DNA of 64,000 nucleotides. Origin: Shimia sp022448905 (GTDB lineage Bacteria; Pseudomonadota; Alphaproteobacteria; Rhodobacterales; Rhodobacteraceae). A program made the translations under genes and the position numbers. Below the pieces are notes generated by a model, which ran no database searches, was not told the DNA's origin, and saw nothing but the letters and a program-made list of their open reading frames with translations. Of the stretch, positions 14,827 to 26,500 are shown in pieces (positions within the stretch are counted from its first letter, which is position 1; each line of letters starts with the position of its first letter). The stretch covers positions 1,798,001 to 1,862,000 of the forward strand of contig NZ_CP138953.1 in assembly GCF_047126315.1 (NCBI RefSeq), in the 5' to 3' direction.

Positions 14827-16589
14827 GACGGGCTCTCCTCTTGCCATTGGTCCAGCTCGACGGTGAAGAGGGCACCGCCGGAGGGCAGGTTGGTGCCGCG
14901 GATGTTGCCGCCGAAGCTTTGCACCAAGCCATAGCTGATGGAGAGGCCGAGGCCCATGCCTTCCGAGCTGCCGACTTCCTTGGTGGTGTAGAACGGGTCA
15001 AAGATCTTGTCGGGGGCGTCGATGCCGGGGCCGGTGTCACGGATGTTTACGCAGAGGCGCGGGGCGGTGACGATGGAGATGTCGATCTGGCGTTCTTCGC
15101 TGTCGGACATGGCGTCGGCGGCGTTGTTGATCAGGTTGACAAACACTTGTGCGAGGCGGACCTCGCCGCCCAAAGCATAGATAGGAAAGTTGTAGGAATG
15201 CGCTGCCCAGCTGAGGTTGATGTGGTCCTGGTTGAGGCGCAGCTCGGTGAGTTCCACCGCCTGACTGATGGTGGCGACAAGATCGACCTTGCCCATGGGC
15301 TCGTTTTCGTTGCGGGCAAAGGCGCGTAGGTTTTTGATGATGCGGGCCATGCGAGTGGCCATTTGTGAGATGCGGGCGAGGTTTTCACCGGCTTTCTCGG
15401 TGTTGTCCCGTTCCAGAAAGCGGGTGCCGTTGTCGGCAAAGGTCTGGATGGCCTGTAGCGGCTGGTTGAGTTCGTGGCTGATGCCGGCACTCATTTGTCC
15501 AAGAGCAGAGAGTTTGCCGGCCTGCACAAGATCGGACTGGGCTTTCTTGAGGGCAGCTTCGGCCTCCTTGCGCTCGGTGATCTCGCGGCGCAGGGCTTCG
15601 TTGGTGGCAGACAAGGCCTTGGTGCGGTGGGTGACGCGTTCTTCGAGTTCGGCGTTGGCTTGGGCCAGTACGCGGCGGCGTTCCAGCACTTGCAACAAAA
15701 TCAGGCCAAACACCATGACCACGGCCGCGATGGCGCCCGCCTGAAGGCCTGCGATGCGGCGGGCGAAGCTGACGTCGACGATGGCTTCGGCCACGAGGTC
15801 GATAATCGGAAGGTCCTTGATGATGTGCAGGCCGCGTTCGGGGATGTAGGGACCCCAATCCATTTTCCAGATTTCATAGCCTGTCGTTGTGCGGCTGGAG
15901 AAAGCTGGAGCGGGGCTGTTTGGCGGCACAAGGCCAGTGCCGCCTGCGGGGCGCTGCCAGAACAGGAGTTCGGAGCGGTTGGTGATGAAAACTTCCTGGG
16001 CGTCGTCGACAAAGTAGACGGCCGGGCCGTCGCCGCGCCAGTTGCCTTCGACATCGGCCATATCCACCACCACCGTGAGGACAGCGGCCACTTTGCCGTC
16101 GGCACCAAAGCTGGGAGCGGAGAAATAGAAAGCGCGCTGGTTGAAGCGTGTGTCAACAGCGTGGTGGGTGCCAATGGCCCCGTGCAAGGCGCGGGTGAAA
16201 TAGGGGGTGCCGGTGAGGTTTTGGGAGGGAATGGCGTCTTCTTGGGCGGTGGCCAGAATGGTGCCGTCGGCGCTGGCATAGATCAGGTCGAGCGCAGCGG
16301 TTTTGTCAGCCACTTCCAGAAGGAGGTCGGCGCTGGGCTGGGGGTTTGTTTGGTCTTTGCTCAAGGCCAGCAAAGTAGGATGCTCTGCCATCAGGACCGC
16401 AAGCTCTTGATAACGTTGCAGCTGTGCCGTGAGCCTGTCGGCGGCCAGTGCAAGGTCAGCTTCGCCGCGCCGGGCCAGTTGATCCAGCGCCTGCACATAG
16501 CCATAGCGCCAAACGCCGCTGGCGAGCGCAACAAGCAGGATGATGAAGAAAAGGAGAATCGTGGCCCGGTGGCGTATCCAAGTTCGCAT
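14823..16589 (-). CDS. DctB-like sensor histidine kinase
   Basis: 588 residues. Two membrane segments (about 10-28 and about 275-295) enclose a periplasmic double-Cache-like sensor (SFGADGKVAAVLTVVVDM, then ALHGAIGTHHAVDTRFNQRAFYFS). Next come a coiled coil (ERVTHRTKALSATNEALRREITERKEAE), a HisKA domain with H-box GISHELNQPLQAIQTFADN, and an HATPase domain with N-box NLINNAADAM and GMGLGLSIS. This is the organisation of C4-dicarboxylate sensor DctB. No dctPQM genes are adjacent, so the ligand is unknown. First gene of the kinase-regulator-MFS operon. Confidence 0.9.
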   Translation of the reverse strand: MRTWIRHRATILLFFIILLVALASGVWRYGYVQALDQLARRGEADLALAADRLTAQLQRYQELAVLMAEHPTLLALSKDQTNPQPSADLLLEVADKTAALDLIYASADGTILATAQEDAIPSQNLTGTPYFTRALHGAIGTHHAVDTRFNQRAFYFSAPSFGADGKVAAVLTVVVDMADVEGNWRGDGPAVYFVDDAQEVFITNRSELLFWQRPAGGTGLVPPNSPAPAFSSRTTTGYEIWKMDWGPYIPERGLHIIKDLPIIDLVAEAIVDVSFARRIAGLQAGAIAAVVMVFGLILLQVLERRRVLAQANAELEERVTHRTKALSATNEALRREITERKEAEAALKKAQSDLVQAGKLSALGQMSAGISHELNQPLQAIQTFADNGTRFLERDNTEKAGENLARISQMATRMARIIKNLRAFARNENEPMGKVDLVATISQAVELTELRLNQDHINLSWAAHSYNFPIYALGGEVRLAQVFVNLINNAADAMSDSEERQIDISIVTAPRLCVNIRDTGPGIDAPDKIFDPFYTTKEVGSSEGMGLGLSISYGLVQSFGGNIRGTNLPSGGALFTVELDQWQEESPS

Positions 16590-16783
16590 GGGTGCAGCTT
16601 AGCGCTTTGTGCCTGGCGGTGCGAGCGTTGCGGCGCGGTTTTGGCTGCCTCATGTTGACGCATGGGGAGGCGGGGGTTTGCTTGATAAGTGAATTATTTT
16701 CGCGGTGGCTCTTGCCAGTCATTGAACATTGGTTCAGTCTCGCCGAGCGATCAGCAAATCATGTTTTTTTGGAGGAAGTGCCC

Positions 16784-17959
16784 ATGCCTATCCGCAATCG
16801 TATTGCGCAAATGCACGATGAGATCACCGGTTGGCGGCGCCACCTGCATGAGAACCCTGAATTGATGTTTGATGTGCATGAGACCGCCGATTTTGTGCAG
16901 GCGCGCCTAAAAGACTTTGGTGTGGATGAGATCACACCGGGCATCGGGCAGACTGGTGTTGTGGCCGTGATCAAAGGCAAGACGGACACAAAAGGGCGGG
17001 TGATTGGGTTGCGGGCTGACATGGACGCGCTGCCGATTCATGAGGCGACCGGTCTGGACTATGCCTCCAAAGTTGACGGCAAGATGCACGCGTGTGGCCA
17101 TGATGGGCACACCGCGATGTTGCTAGGCGCGGCGAAGTATCTGGCGGAGACACGGAACTTTGACGGCACGGCTGTGATGATCTTCCAACCTGCCGAAGAA
17201 GGCGGCGGCGGTGGCCGCGAGATGTGCCGGGATGGCATGATGGACCGGTGGAACATTCAGGAAGTCTATGGCATGCACAATGGACCGGGCATTCCGGTTG
17301 GCGAGTTTGCCATCCGCCCAGGGGCATTGATGGCGTCTGCGGATGAATTCGAGATCGTTGTTACAGGCAAGGGTGGTCATGCCGCAGAGCCTGCGGCGGC
17401 GGTGGATACTACTCTGGTCGCTGCCCAAATTCTTGTGTCGTTGCAGAGCATCGTGTCGCGCAATGTTAAACCGATTGAGCGGGTTGTTCTGACTGTGGGC
17501 ACGCTCGAAACCGATAGCAATGCGTCAAATGTGATTGCCCATACGGTGCGTATGAAAGGCACCGTTCGCACGTTGGACAACAACAATCGTGAGTTGGCAG
17601 AACGGCGTATTCGCGAGGTCGCCACCCATACGGCATTGGCGTTTGGCGCGACGGCGGAGGTGATCTGGGAAGAGGGTTATCCGGTCACGGTCAACCATGA
17701 TCGTGAAACGGAGTTTGCGGTGGAGGCCGCGCAAGCGGTTGCTGGTGAGGCAAATGTAGACGCCAATGTGCAGCCCATAATGCCGGCGGAAGATTTCTCT
17801 TTCATGTTGGAAGAGCGCCCAGGTGCTTACATCTTCCTAGGCAATGGCGACAGCGCGCAGTGCCACCATCCGGAATACAACTTCAATGATGAGGCAACCC
17901 CACTCGGTAGCAGCTGGTTTGTTGAGATGATCGAGCGGCGCATGCCGAGCGCGGACTAA
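16784..17959 (+). CDS. M20 family amidohydrolase (hippurate hydrolase/aminoacylase type), copy 1
   Basis: 391 residues from ATG 16784, preceded by GGAGGAAG; the frame extends upstream but this start aligns with the two paralogues. Cytoplasmic metallo-amidohydrolase cleaving N-acyl amino acids or similar amides. Metal-site motifs: GLRADMDALP, HACGHDGHTAM (about residue 103), FQPAEEGGGGG, and the C-terminal HHPEYNFND. A dimerisation domain (about 180-290) starts with GKGGHAAEP. First of three tandem paralogues with 22- and 27-bp gaps. It differs from copies 2 and 3 most in the lid region (RAGALMASADEFEIVV), hinting at different substrates. Confidence 0.9.
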   Translation: MPIRNRIAQMHDEITGWRRHLHENPELMFDVHETADFVQARLKDFGVDEITPGIGQTGVVAVIKGKTDTKGRVIGLRADMDALPIHEATGLDYASKVDGKMHACGHDGHTAMLLGAAKYLAETRNFDGTAVMIFQPAEEGGGGGREMCRDGMMDRWNIQEVYGMHNGPGIPVGEFAIRPGALMASADEFEIVVTGKGGHAAEPAAAVDTTLVAAQILVSLQSIVSRNVKPIERVVLTVGTLETDSNASNVIAHTVRMKGTVRTLDNNNRELAERRIREVATHTALAFGATAEVIWEEGYPVTVNHDRETEFAVEAAQAVAGEANVDANVQPIMPAEDFSFMLEERPGAYIFLGNGDSAQCHHPEYNFNDEATPLGSSWFVEMIERRMPSAD

Positions 17960-17981
17960 AGCAGGGGCAGGGGAGAGAGAC

Positions 17982-19145
17982 ATGCCGGTCAAGAACCGTT
18001 TTGCGGAGTTGCACGCCGAGATCACCGAATGGCGGCGGGACATCCATGCGCACCCAGAGGTGCTGTATGAAACCCATCGTACGTCCGCTTTGGTGGCAGA
18101 AAAGCTCAAGGCGTTTGGATGTGACGAAGTTGTCACCGGCATTGGCCGCACAGGTGTGGTTGGGCTGATCAAAGGTAAGAGTGACACCAAAGGCAATGTG
18201 ATTGGCTTGCGCGCTGATATGGATGCGCTGCCGATGGCAGAGCAGACCGGGTTGGACTATGCCTCCAAGCACGAGGGTGCGATGCATGCTTGTGGCCATG
18301 ATGGGCATACGGCGATGTTGCTCGGCGCTGCCAAGTATCTCAGCGAGACGCGCAACTTTGATGGCGCGGTTGCGGTGATTTTCCAACCTGCTGAAGAAGG
18401 CGGAAATGGCGCTTTGGCCATGGTGGAAGACGGCATGATGGAGCGCTTTGACATCAAAGAGGTCTATGGCATGCACAACTACCCTGGCTTGCCAGTTGGC
18501 GAGTTTGCACTGCGCAAAGGACCGTTGCTGGCGGCGGTGGATTTCTTCACCATCGAGATCGAAGGCAAGGGCGGCCATGCGGCGCAGCCGAACAAGACCA
18601 TCGACCCAACCATGATGGGCAGTCAGATACACCTAGCGCTACAATCCATTGTCAGTCGCAACGCTGACCCGATCGACCGTGCGGTTTTGTCGGTCACATC
18701 TTTTCAGACCGGGTCTGACGTCTACAATGTGATCCCGCACACGGCGACGCTGAAGGGGACCGTGCGTACCTTCAATCCGGATACGCAGGATATGGTTGAG
18801 GCGCGCATGAAAGAGGTTGTTGCCGGAGTTGCGGCGACGTTTGGCGGCACGGCCAAGGTCGACTATCAACGGATCACGCCTGCGACCATCAACTGGGATG
18901 AGCAGGCCGCGTTTGCCGAAGAAGTGGCGACCGCGGTGTCTGGCAGTTGTCATGAAGCGCCCCTTAAAATGGGCGGAGAGGACTTCTCCTACATGTTGCA
19001 AGCGCGGCCCGGGGCCTTCATCATGGTGGGTAACGGCGACAGCGCGGCGCTGCACCACCCCGAATATAACTTTAACGACGAGGCAATCCCGCACGGGAGC
19101 AGTTTTCTGTCGGAAGTGATCGAACGCCGCATGCCTGCGGCCTAA
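17982..19145 (+). CDS. M20 family amidohydrolase, copy 2
   Basis: 387 residues; ATG 17982 follows a GGGGAGAG ribosome binding site. Same fold and metal ligands as copy 1 (HACGHDGHTAM, FQPAEEGG, HHPEYNFND). A shorter glycine run after PAEEGG (NGALAM instead of GGGREM) and GHAAQPNKTIDPT in the dimer domain distinguish it. Lies 22 bp after copy 1, same operon. Confidence 0.9.
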   Translation: MPVKNRFAELHAEITEWRRDIHAHPEVLYETHRTSALVAEKLKAFGCDEVVTGIGRTGVVGLIKGKSDTKGNVIGLRADMDALPMAEQTGLDYASKHEGAMHACGHDGHTAMLLGAAKYLSETRNFDGAVAVIFQPAEEGGNGALAMVEDGMMERFDIKEVYGMHNYPGLPVGEFALRKGPLLAAVDFFTIEIEGKGGHAAQPNKTIDPTMMGSQIHLALQSIVSRNADPIDRAVLSVTSFQTGSDVYNVIPHTATLKGTVRTFNPDTQDMVEARMKEVVAGVAATFGGTAKVDYQRITPATINWDEQAAFAEEVATAVSGSCHEAPLKMGGEDFSYMLQARPGAFIMVGNGDSAALHHPEYNFNDEAIPHGSSFLSEVIERRMPAA

Positions 19146-19172
19146 GAACGTACTATTGAGCGAGGAACAACT

Positions 19173-20339
19173 ATGCCCACCAAGAACCGTTTTGCAGAGT
19201 TGCACGACGAAATCACCGCTTGGCGCCGTGATTTGCATGAGAACCCGGAGATCCTGTTTGAGACCCACCGCACCAGCGCGCTTGTAGCGGAAAAGCTGGA
19301 AGAGTTTGGTCTGGACGAAGTGACCACCGGCATTGGCCGCACCGGCGTAGTTGGCGTGATCAAAGGCAAAGAGACCGGCTCTGGCAAGGTGATTGGCCTA
19401 CGTGCCGACATGGACGCGCTGCCGATCCACGAGCAGACCGGTCTGGAGTATGCCTCCAAGACACCGGGCGCGATGCATGCCTGTGGGCATGATGGGCACA
19501 CGGCGATGTTGCTGGGGGCGGCGAAGTATCTGGCGGAGACCCGCAATTTTGATGGTACCGTTGTGGTGATCTTCCAGCCTGCCGAAGAAGGCGGCGGCGG
19601 TGGCCGTGAGATGTGTGAAGACGGTCTGATGGAGCGTTGGGGCATCCAGGAAGTCTACGGCATGCACAACTGGCCGGGCGTGCCGCTGGGCACCTTTGCG
19701 ATCCGTCCAGGCTCGTTCTTTGCAGCAACGGATCAGTTTGAGATTCACTTTGAAGGCCGCGGTGGTCATGCGGCCAAGCCACATGACACAGTCGACACCA
19801 CCGTGATGTCCGCGCAGGCGGTGCTGGCGCTGCAAACCATTGCCAGCCGCAACGCTGATCCTGTGGACCAGGTGGTTGTGTCGGTGACCAGCTTTGAGAC
19901 TTCGTCCAAAGCGTTCAATGTGATCCCGCAGAAGGTGCACATCAAAGGCACCGTGCGCACCATGTCCAAAGACATGCGTGCCTTGGCGGAAGAGCGGATC
20001 AATGAGATCTGCAATGGCATCGCAGCGACCTTTGGTGGCACGGTTGAGGTTGTTTATCACCGTGGTTACCCGGTGATGGTGAACTCTGAGGCACAGACCG
20101 AATTTGCCGCTGAAGTGGCCAAATCGATTTCCGGTCAGTGTGATGAAGCGCCATTGGTGATGGGCGGCGAGGATTTTGCCTTCATGCTGGAAGAACGTCC
20201 TGGGGCCTATATCCTCGTTGGCAACGGCGAAGACGGCGCGATGGTGCATCACCCGGAATACAACTTCAACGACGAGGCCATTCCGGCGGGCTGCTCCTGG
20301 TGGGCGGAGATCGTTGAAAAGCGGATGCCCGCTGCCTAA
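19173..20339 (+). CDS. M20 family amidohydrolase, copy 3
   Basis: 388 residues; ATG 19173 with GAGGAAC upstream. All metal-binding motifs are retained (GLRADMDALP, HACGHDGHTAM, FQPAEEGGGGGREM, HHPEYNFND). The dimer domain begins GRGGHAAKPHDTVDTT. Closest overall to copy 2 at the N-terminus (KNRFAELH.EIT.WRRD) and to copy 1 in the glycine-rich loop. Last gene of the tandem triplet. Confidence 0.9.
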   Translation: MPTKNRFAELHDEITAWRRDLHENPEILFETHRTSALVAEKLEEFGLDEVTTGIGRTGVVGVIKGKETGSGKVIGLRADMDALPIHEQTGLEYASKTPGAMHACGHDGHTAMLLGAAKYLAETRNFDGTVVVIFQPAEEGGGGGREMCEDGLMERWGIQEVYGMHNWPGVPLGTFAIRPGSFFAATDQFEIHFEGRGGHAAKPHDTVDTTVMSAQAVLALQTIASRNADPVDQVVVSVTSFETSSKAFNVIPQKVHIKGTVRTMSKDMRALAEERINEICNGIAATFGGTVEVVYHRGYPVMVNSEAQTEFAAEVAKSISGQCDEAPLVMGGEDFAFMLEERPGAYILVGNGEDGAMVHHPEYNFNDEAIPAGCSWWAEIVEKRMPAA

Positions 20340-20350
20340 GTAATCAGGAA

Positions 20351-20374
20351 GGCGGCGCCAAAGGTTGCGCCGCC
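20351..20374. terminator. Terminator-like hairpin
   Basis: 8-bp stem GGCGGCGC/GCGCCGCC with an 8-nt loop between the convergent amidohydrolase operon and hybrid kinase. There is no clear T-run, so efficiency is uncertain. Confidence 0.55.
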
Positions 20375-20394
20375 GTTCCCGGAATGTCGACAGG

Positions 20395-22857
20395 TCAGGA
20401 GGCCTTGCGGTGTTCCAACGGGGTCGACAGGGCCTGCAGAAGGTGGGCCTTGTTGATCGGCTTGGACAGGAAGTAATCCATTCCCGCGTCCAGGCAAGCC
20501 TCTTTGTCACTGTCAAATGCATTGGCTGTCAGCGCCACAATCGGCGGCTGATGGATCGGCAGGGAGCGGATGATGCGGGTGGCTTCCACCCCGTCCAGTT
20601 CCGGCATCGACATGTCCATAAGCACCACGTCCGGATTAAAAGTCTTGCAGAATTCGACCGCTTGCAGGCCGTTTTCCACTTCAATCAGTTCCACCGCAAA
20701 CTCAGCCAGGTATTTCTGCACCAACAGCCGATTGGTCTTGTTGTCCTCGGCCAAGAGAATGCGTGCGCCGTCCAGATGTTCAGAGGCAAAGAGTGGCGGT
20801 GGCGCCGCGGTCGGGGCGCTGCCTTCCACCGGTTGGGTGTCAATGGTGGCGACAAAGCAGGCACCATCTTCATAGTCGGTGCACAGCGAGATATTGCCGC
20901 CCATGCGCCGTGCCAGCATGGCGGAGATCGTCAGGCCAAGGCCGGTGCCCCCAAAGGCGCGGGTGGTGGCTGCGTCTGCTTGCGAGAAACGGTCAAAGAT
21001 GTGTTGGGCCTGCTCGGCAGTGATGCCGATGCCGGTGTCACACACGTCGATTTGAATGCCATGCTCAGACGCGTCATCACGTTTCACAACCACTCGAACG
21101 CCGCCCTCGGAGGTGAATTTCACGGCGTTGCCCACCAAATTCACAATGATCTGACGCAGGCGGCCATCGTCGGAGCGGACTTCTGTCGGCAGATCGTCTT
21201 CATACGCCACCGTCAGCGAGATGCCTTTTTGCTCAGCCTTACGGCGCAACAGCTCTACGGCCCCTTCCACACATTGGCGCAGATTGAAGTCCACCTCGGA
21301 CACTTCCAGTTTGCCACTTTCCAGACGGGAAAGGTCGAGAATGTCGTTGATGATCTTGAGCAGGGCGTAGCCGCTGTCGCGAATGGTGTCGACGCATTGG
21401 CGATCATCAATGGAGAGATCGCTCTCATTCAGGATGTCGGCCATGCCCAAGATGCCATTCATCGGTGTGCGGATTTCATGGCTCATGTTCGCCAGAAATT
21501 CGGATTTGGCGCGGTCCGCCTTTTCGGCTACGAGCTTGGCTTCGGCCAGTTCCTTCTCGTGGTTCTTGGTTAGCGTGATGTCGCGTTCGATCCCGATGTT
21601 CATGGTGACGTTGCCGTCTTCATCCTTGATCGGGAAGATGTTGGTGCCGACCCAGATATCGCGCCCGTCTTTTGTTTTGTTGATGATCTGACAATGGAAC
21701 CGGTTCCCCAGATTGCGCTGGGTGATCATTTCCTGAATCGCATCTGGGTTGGTGTTCGCGGAATTGAGCAGTTGGCCGACATGTTGTCCGACAGCCTCAT
21801 CGAACGAATAGCCGGTCATCCGCGTAAAGCCTTCGTTGACCCATTGAATGTGCCCATCAGGGGTGCTGAGGATGATGCTGTCTGAGGCGTGTTTGGCAAC
21901 CAGCGAAAGGCGCTCGAGTTCCGCTTCCCGCCGTTTCAAAGTGTTGATGGCAGTCCGGCGGGTGTCAGACAGGCGACCCGCGGCAACTGTGGGGATCAAG
22001 ATCAGAAGACCCACGATGAAGAACGCGATCCGGCGTGGCCACATGTCGTCTGCGGTCAGGGCCCAGCCACCTTTGGGGCGGGTGGCCAATTGCCAGGAAC
22101 CACTTGGCAGTTGGATGTCCATGAGTATGGGAGAATCGTCCAGAACAGCGGCATCTCCAAAGAAGAGTTCTCCGTCCGCGCCTTTGCCGTCTTTGCCGAC
22201 CAGGGCCACGTCGATGGGCAGATCAGGGTCAAGAAGCCCAGCCTCCTGGTACAGGAGATTGGCGTCAATCACGGCGGCGACCAATCCCCAGAACTGGCGT
22301 TGCCCATTGCGGGTGTCCCAAACAGGGAAGCGTGCCACAAATCCCGTGCCGCCCTGCACAAGGTTGATGGGGCCGGCAAGAACCATTTCCCCTATGTCCC
22401 GGACTTGATAGGCGGCGGCGCGTTGCGCCTCGTTTTTATTGTAGTCTAAACCGAGGGCTGCCTTGTTCTTTTCATAGGGGAAGACTCGGTTCACAATCAG
22501 TCCCGGCGCGGCAGCGATGTTCAAGAACTCCTGATGACGGCCCATCACCAGCTCGACCAATTGACTGTATTCCGCCTGGGACATCTCCAAATTTGCGGTG
22601 AGCGCGGCGATCATGCCGCGCACCAGCTGAATGTCGGCGCTGACATAGCCTTCGACCTGTGCCCGCAATCGGCTGGTCTCGCTGACCGCCAGTGTGTGCT
22701 GCTCCTGTTTGGTGATAAAGGTTTCGTTGCGTTCGACATAGACGGCGAATGACACCCACACCACCAGAGCGATGAGTGATGGGAGATAAGTCGGTCCGCC
22801 CATGGAGCGCGGGATTGCGCGCAGAGAGGTCATCAGGGGCATGTTATGTCCGGACAT
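20395..22857 (-). CDS. CHASE-domain hybrid sensor histidine kinase
   Basis: 820 residues. TM1 is at about 25-42. A periplasmic CHASE domain follows (FLNIAAAPGLIVNRVFPYEKNKAALGLDY is diagnostic), then TM2 near 275-295. Next comes a PAS domain (DSIILSTPDGHIQWVNEGFTRMTGYSFDE) with PAC, then HisKA with H-box ANMSHEIRTPMNGILGMADIL (about residue 459). The HATPase carries NLVGNAVKFTSEGG and GTGLGLTIS. The C-terminal receiver has D in VVLMDMSMPELDG (about 748). It stands alone, convergent with the amidohydrolases; partner Hpt and output are elsewhere. Confidence 0.9.
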   Translation of the reverse strand: MSGHNMPLMTSLRAIPRSMGGPTYLPSLIALVVWVSFAVYVERNETFITKQEQHTLAVSETSRLRAQVEGYVSADIQLVRGMIAALTANLEMSQAEYSQLVELVMGRHQEFLNIAAAPGLIVNRVFPYEKNKAALGLDYNKNEAQRAAAYQVRDIGEMVLAGPINLVQGGTGFVARFPVWDTRNGQRQFWGLVAAVIDANLLYQEAGLLDPDLPIDVALVGKDGKGADGELFFGDAAVLDDSPILMDIQLPSGSWQLATRPKGGWALTADDMWPRRIAFFIVGLLILIPTVAAGRLSDTRRTAINTLKRREAELERLSLVAKHASDSIILSTPDGHIQWVNEGFTRMTGYSFDEAVGQHVGQLLNSANTNPDAIQEMITQRNLGNRFHCQIINKTKDGRDIWVGTNIFPIKDEDGNVTMNIGIERDITLTKNHEKELAEAKLVAEKADRAKSEFLANMSHEIRTPMNGILGMADILNESDLSIDDRQCVDTIRDSGYALLKIINDILDLSRLESGKLEVSEVDFNLRQCVEGAVELLRRKAEQKGISLTVAYEDDLPTEVRSDDGRLRQIIVNLVGNAVKFTSEGGVRVVVKRDDASEHGIQIDVCDTGIGITAEQAQHIFDRFSQADAATTRAFGGTGLGLTISAMLARRMGGNISLCTDYEDGACFVATIDTQPVEGSAPTAAPPPLFASEHLDGARILLAEDNKTNRLLVQKYLAEFAVELIEVENGLQAVEFCKTFNPDVVLMDMSMPELDGVEATRIIRSLPIHQPPIVALTANAFDSDKEACLDAGMDYFLSKPINKAHLLQALSTPLEHRKAS

Positions 22858-23035
22858 TGGTTACGCAACAAATAGTGGCTTCTCGCGCACTGTTTCAGAA
22901 AGTCCTTCACCACTTATTAACGCCGGTTTTCCCGGTATCGTTGTTTGCGGGCAACGCAAAGCTGCCCCCATGGCCATGTGAGGTGGCCTGTGGTTAAAGT
23001 CCTGGGAGGGGCAATCAAGGCATAGGCAGAGGATT

Positions 23036-24334
23036 ATGCAGAAGACATTCCGGCGCAGCGGTCCAGCTTTGGGCTGGCAATTGCGGTGTTACCTGGCGCT
23101 GCGCCCCTGCTTGCAGCCGTTGATGCGGCGGGTGGTGGCGCGCCGCGTGGCGCGGGGCAAAGAGGATCCGGCCCGGGCGCAGGAGAAACTGGGGCAACCA
23201 AGTCTGGCGCGGCCTTCGGGCCCCTTGGTCTGGATTCACGCGGTTGGGCTTGGCGAAGTGCTGGCATTGCGTCCGTTGCTGGCGAAGATGGGCGAGATGC
23301 GCCCGGATGTGCATTTCCTTGTGACCTCCACAGCGCGCAGTTCGGCGCAAGTGTTCGGTCAGAATCTGCCACCCCGCGTGATGCATCAGTTTTTGCCTCT
23401 GGATGGACCGGCCTATGTCACGCAGTTTCTGGACCATTGGCGGCCGGATGTCTCGATCTGGTCGGAACAGGACCTCTGGCCCGGAATCATCTGTGATGTG
23501 GCGCGACGGGGTATTCCGCTGGCGTACATCAATGCACGTCTCACGGAAGACGGGTTTGAGAAACGGCGCCGGTTCCGCTCCGGCTTTGCGCATCTGATGC
23601 GGCTATTCTCTTTTGTGGCGGCGCAGGACGCCCGCACCGTCGATTTTCTTCAGCAGCTTGGGGCGCGGAATGTGCACAAGATGCCGTCGTTGAAACCCGC
23701 GGCTGTGCCTTTGTCGGTGGACGCGCAGGCGCTTGCGTTTGTGAAAGTGGCTGTGGGAGGGCGGCGTGTCTGGGTCGCAGCATCCAGTCATGCGCCGGAT
23801 GAGACGGTTGCTATCGCAGCGCAGGTCCGCGTTTTGGAGGCAGATCCCGACGCGCTGTTGATTGTGGTCCCGCGATTACCGGAGCGTGGTGCTGAAGTTT
23901 GTGCGGCTTTGGACGCCGCAGGGCTGCGATATGGACAGCGCAGTACGGGACAGGACGTGAAAGCGGTACATCAAGTCTATGTCGCGGATACACTTGGAGA
24001 GCTGGGGCTTTGGTACCGGGTGGCGCAGGTGGCTTTGGTAGGGGGGAGTTTTGGAGAAACGCAAGGCCACAATCCTTGGGAAGCGATCACATTGGGCTGC
24101 CCAGTGGTCAGTGGCCCCATGACAGACAACTTCGCGGCGGACTATGCCCAGTTGCAGGAGGCGGGGCTGGCACGGCGTGTGGAAGAGGGCGCCATGGCTG
24201 GGGAGCATTTGGCCGCACAGGTTTTGCAGGCAGGGCAGGGGGGCACATCTCAACGTGCCGCGGCCCTGGTGGCGGAGGTGCGGGCTGCGATCAGCCCCCT
24301 GGCAACCCGGATGCTGACATTGCTTTCGAAGTAG
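23036..24334 (+). CDS. waaA: 3-deoxy-D-manno-octulosonic acid (Kdo) transferase
   Basis: 432 residues. Inner-membrane glycosyltransferase that adds Kdo to lipid A precursor (GT30). N-terminal segment includes LVWIHAVGLGEVLALRPLL with the conserved catalytic Glu of the GE pair. The C-terminal half carries VALVGGSFGETQGHNPWEAITLGCPVVSGP, the donor-binding signature. Length is normal (420-440). Immediately upstream of the rrn promoter, on the same strand; no terminator was found in the roughly 100-bp gap. Confidence 0.92.
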   Translation: MQKTFRRSGPALGWQLRCYLALRPCLQPLMRRVVARRVARGKEDPARAQEKLGQPSLARPSGPLVWIHAVGLGEVLALRPLLAKMGEMRPDVHFLVTSTARSSAQVFGQNLPPRVMHQFLPLDGPAYVTQFLDHWRPDVSIWSEQDLWPGIICDVARRGIPLAYINARLTEDGFEKRRRFRSGFAHLMRLFSFVAAQDARTVDFLQQLGARNVHKMPSLKPAAVPLSVDAQALAFVKVAVGGRRVWVAASSHAPDETVAIAAQVRVLEADPDALLIVVPRLPERGAEVCAALDAAGLRYGQRSTGQDVKAVHQVYVADTLGELGLWYRVAQVALVGGSFGETQGHNPWEAITLGCPVVSGPMTDNFAADYAQLQEAGLARRVEEGAMAGEHLAAQVLQAGQGGTSQRAAALVAEVRAAISPLATRMLTLLSK

Positions 24335-24439
24335 CAATTAAGCTCAAGGATTATATTTTAAATTCAGGTACTTTTGGTGACTTGCGGCGGTTGGGCAGCA
24401 CTTTTTCTCCGAGAAAATGATTTTTTCTCCAAAAACCGC

Positions 24440-24468
24440 TTGCGACTCATTGGGGTCCTCACTAAATA
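24440..24468 (+). promoter_or_regulatory. rrn operon promoter (sigma70 type)
   Basis: TTGCGA (24440-24445), 17-bp spacer, TAAATA (24463-24468), about 410 bp upstream of 16S. Position and spacing are right for a Rhodobacterales rrn promoter; predicted from sequence only. Confidence 0.65.
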
Positions 24469-24881
24469 CCCCTTCACCGGCGGCGCTGAGGCGCACGACG
24501 GCGGGACGGACCGGAGCGAGGCGCTGCTTCAGGAAGGGAAGTTCTGGAAATATCGAGCAGTATCAGCGGGTTGCGCTAGTAAGTTAGTAGCGCGGTCGGT
24601 TGGTTTTGTCTCTGGGGTTTTGTGCTCCGACGTTGTTTGACATTGAGAATACACTGAAGAGATATGAGGGCGGTTTGGTTCATTTCGATGAGCAAACACC
24701 TGCATATCGGCTCTTAGGTCTTTAGGGATCGATGATAGAGTTACAACAGCTTCACTGTTTGGTGGCTTTCTGTACCTTTGGTACTGAAGCACATTGAACA
24801 GTTTGAGTTCATCCGGGATTAGCCTCCTGGGTGAGATGTGCAGAGGTTCGAACGTCAAGGATTAGCTGGTAACAGCTATTC
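24469..24881 (+). other. rrn leader
   Basis: About 410 bp between the predicted promoter and 16S with no credible gene. This is transcribed leader expected to carry antitermination and RNase III processing signals. I could not identify a clear boxA. Confidence 0.6.
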
Positions 24882-26351
<1,470 letters not shown>

Positions 26352-26500
26352 GCACCTAGCAGATCAACTTGTTGATCTCGTGGATGCACTTAGCAACAGA
26401 TCGGTACCTTTGCCGATCTATATCAAACGGACCAGGCCGTCCCCATATCTCTTCAGGAACATCGAACCTTGATCACATCCGTGATCATAGCGTTCAGCTT

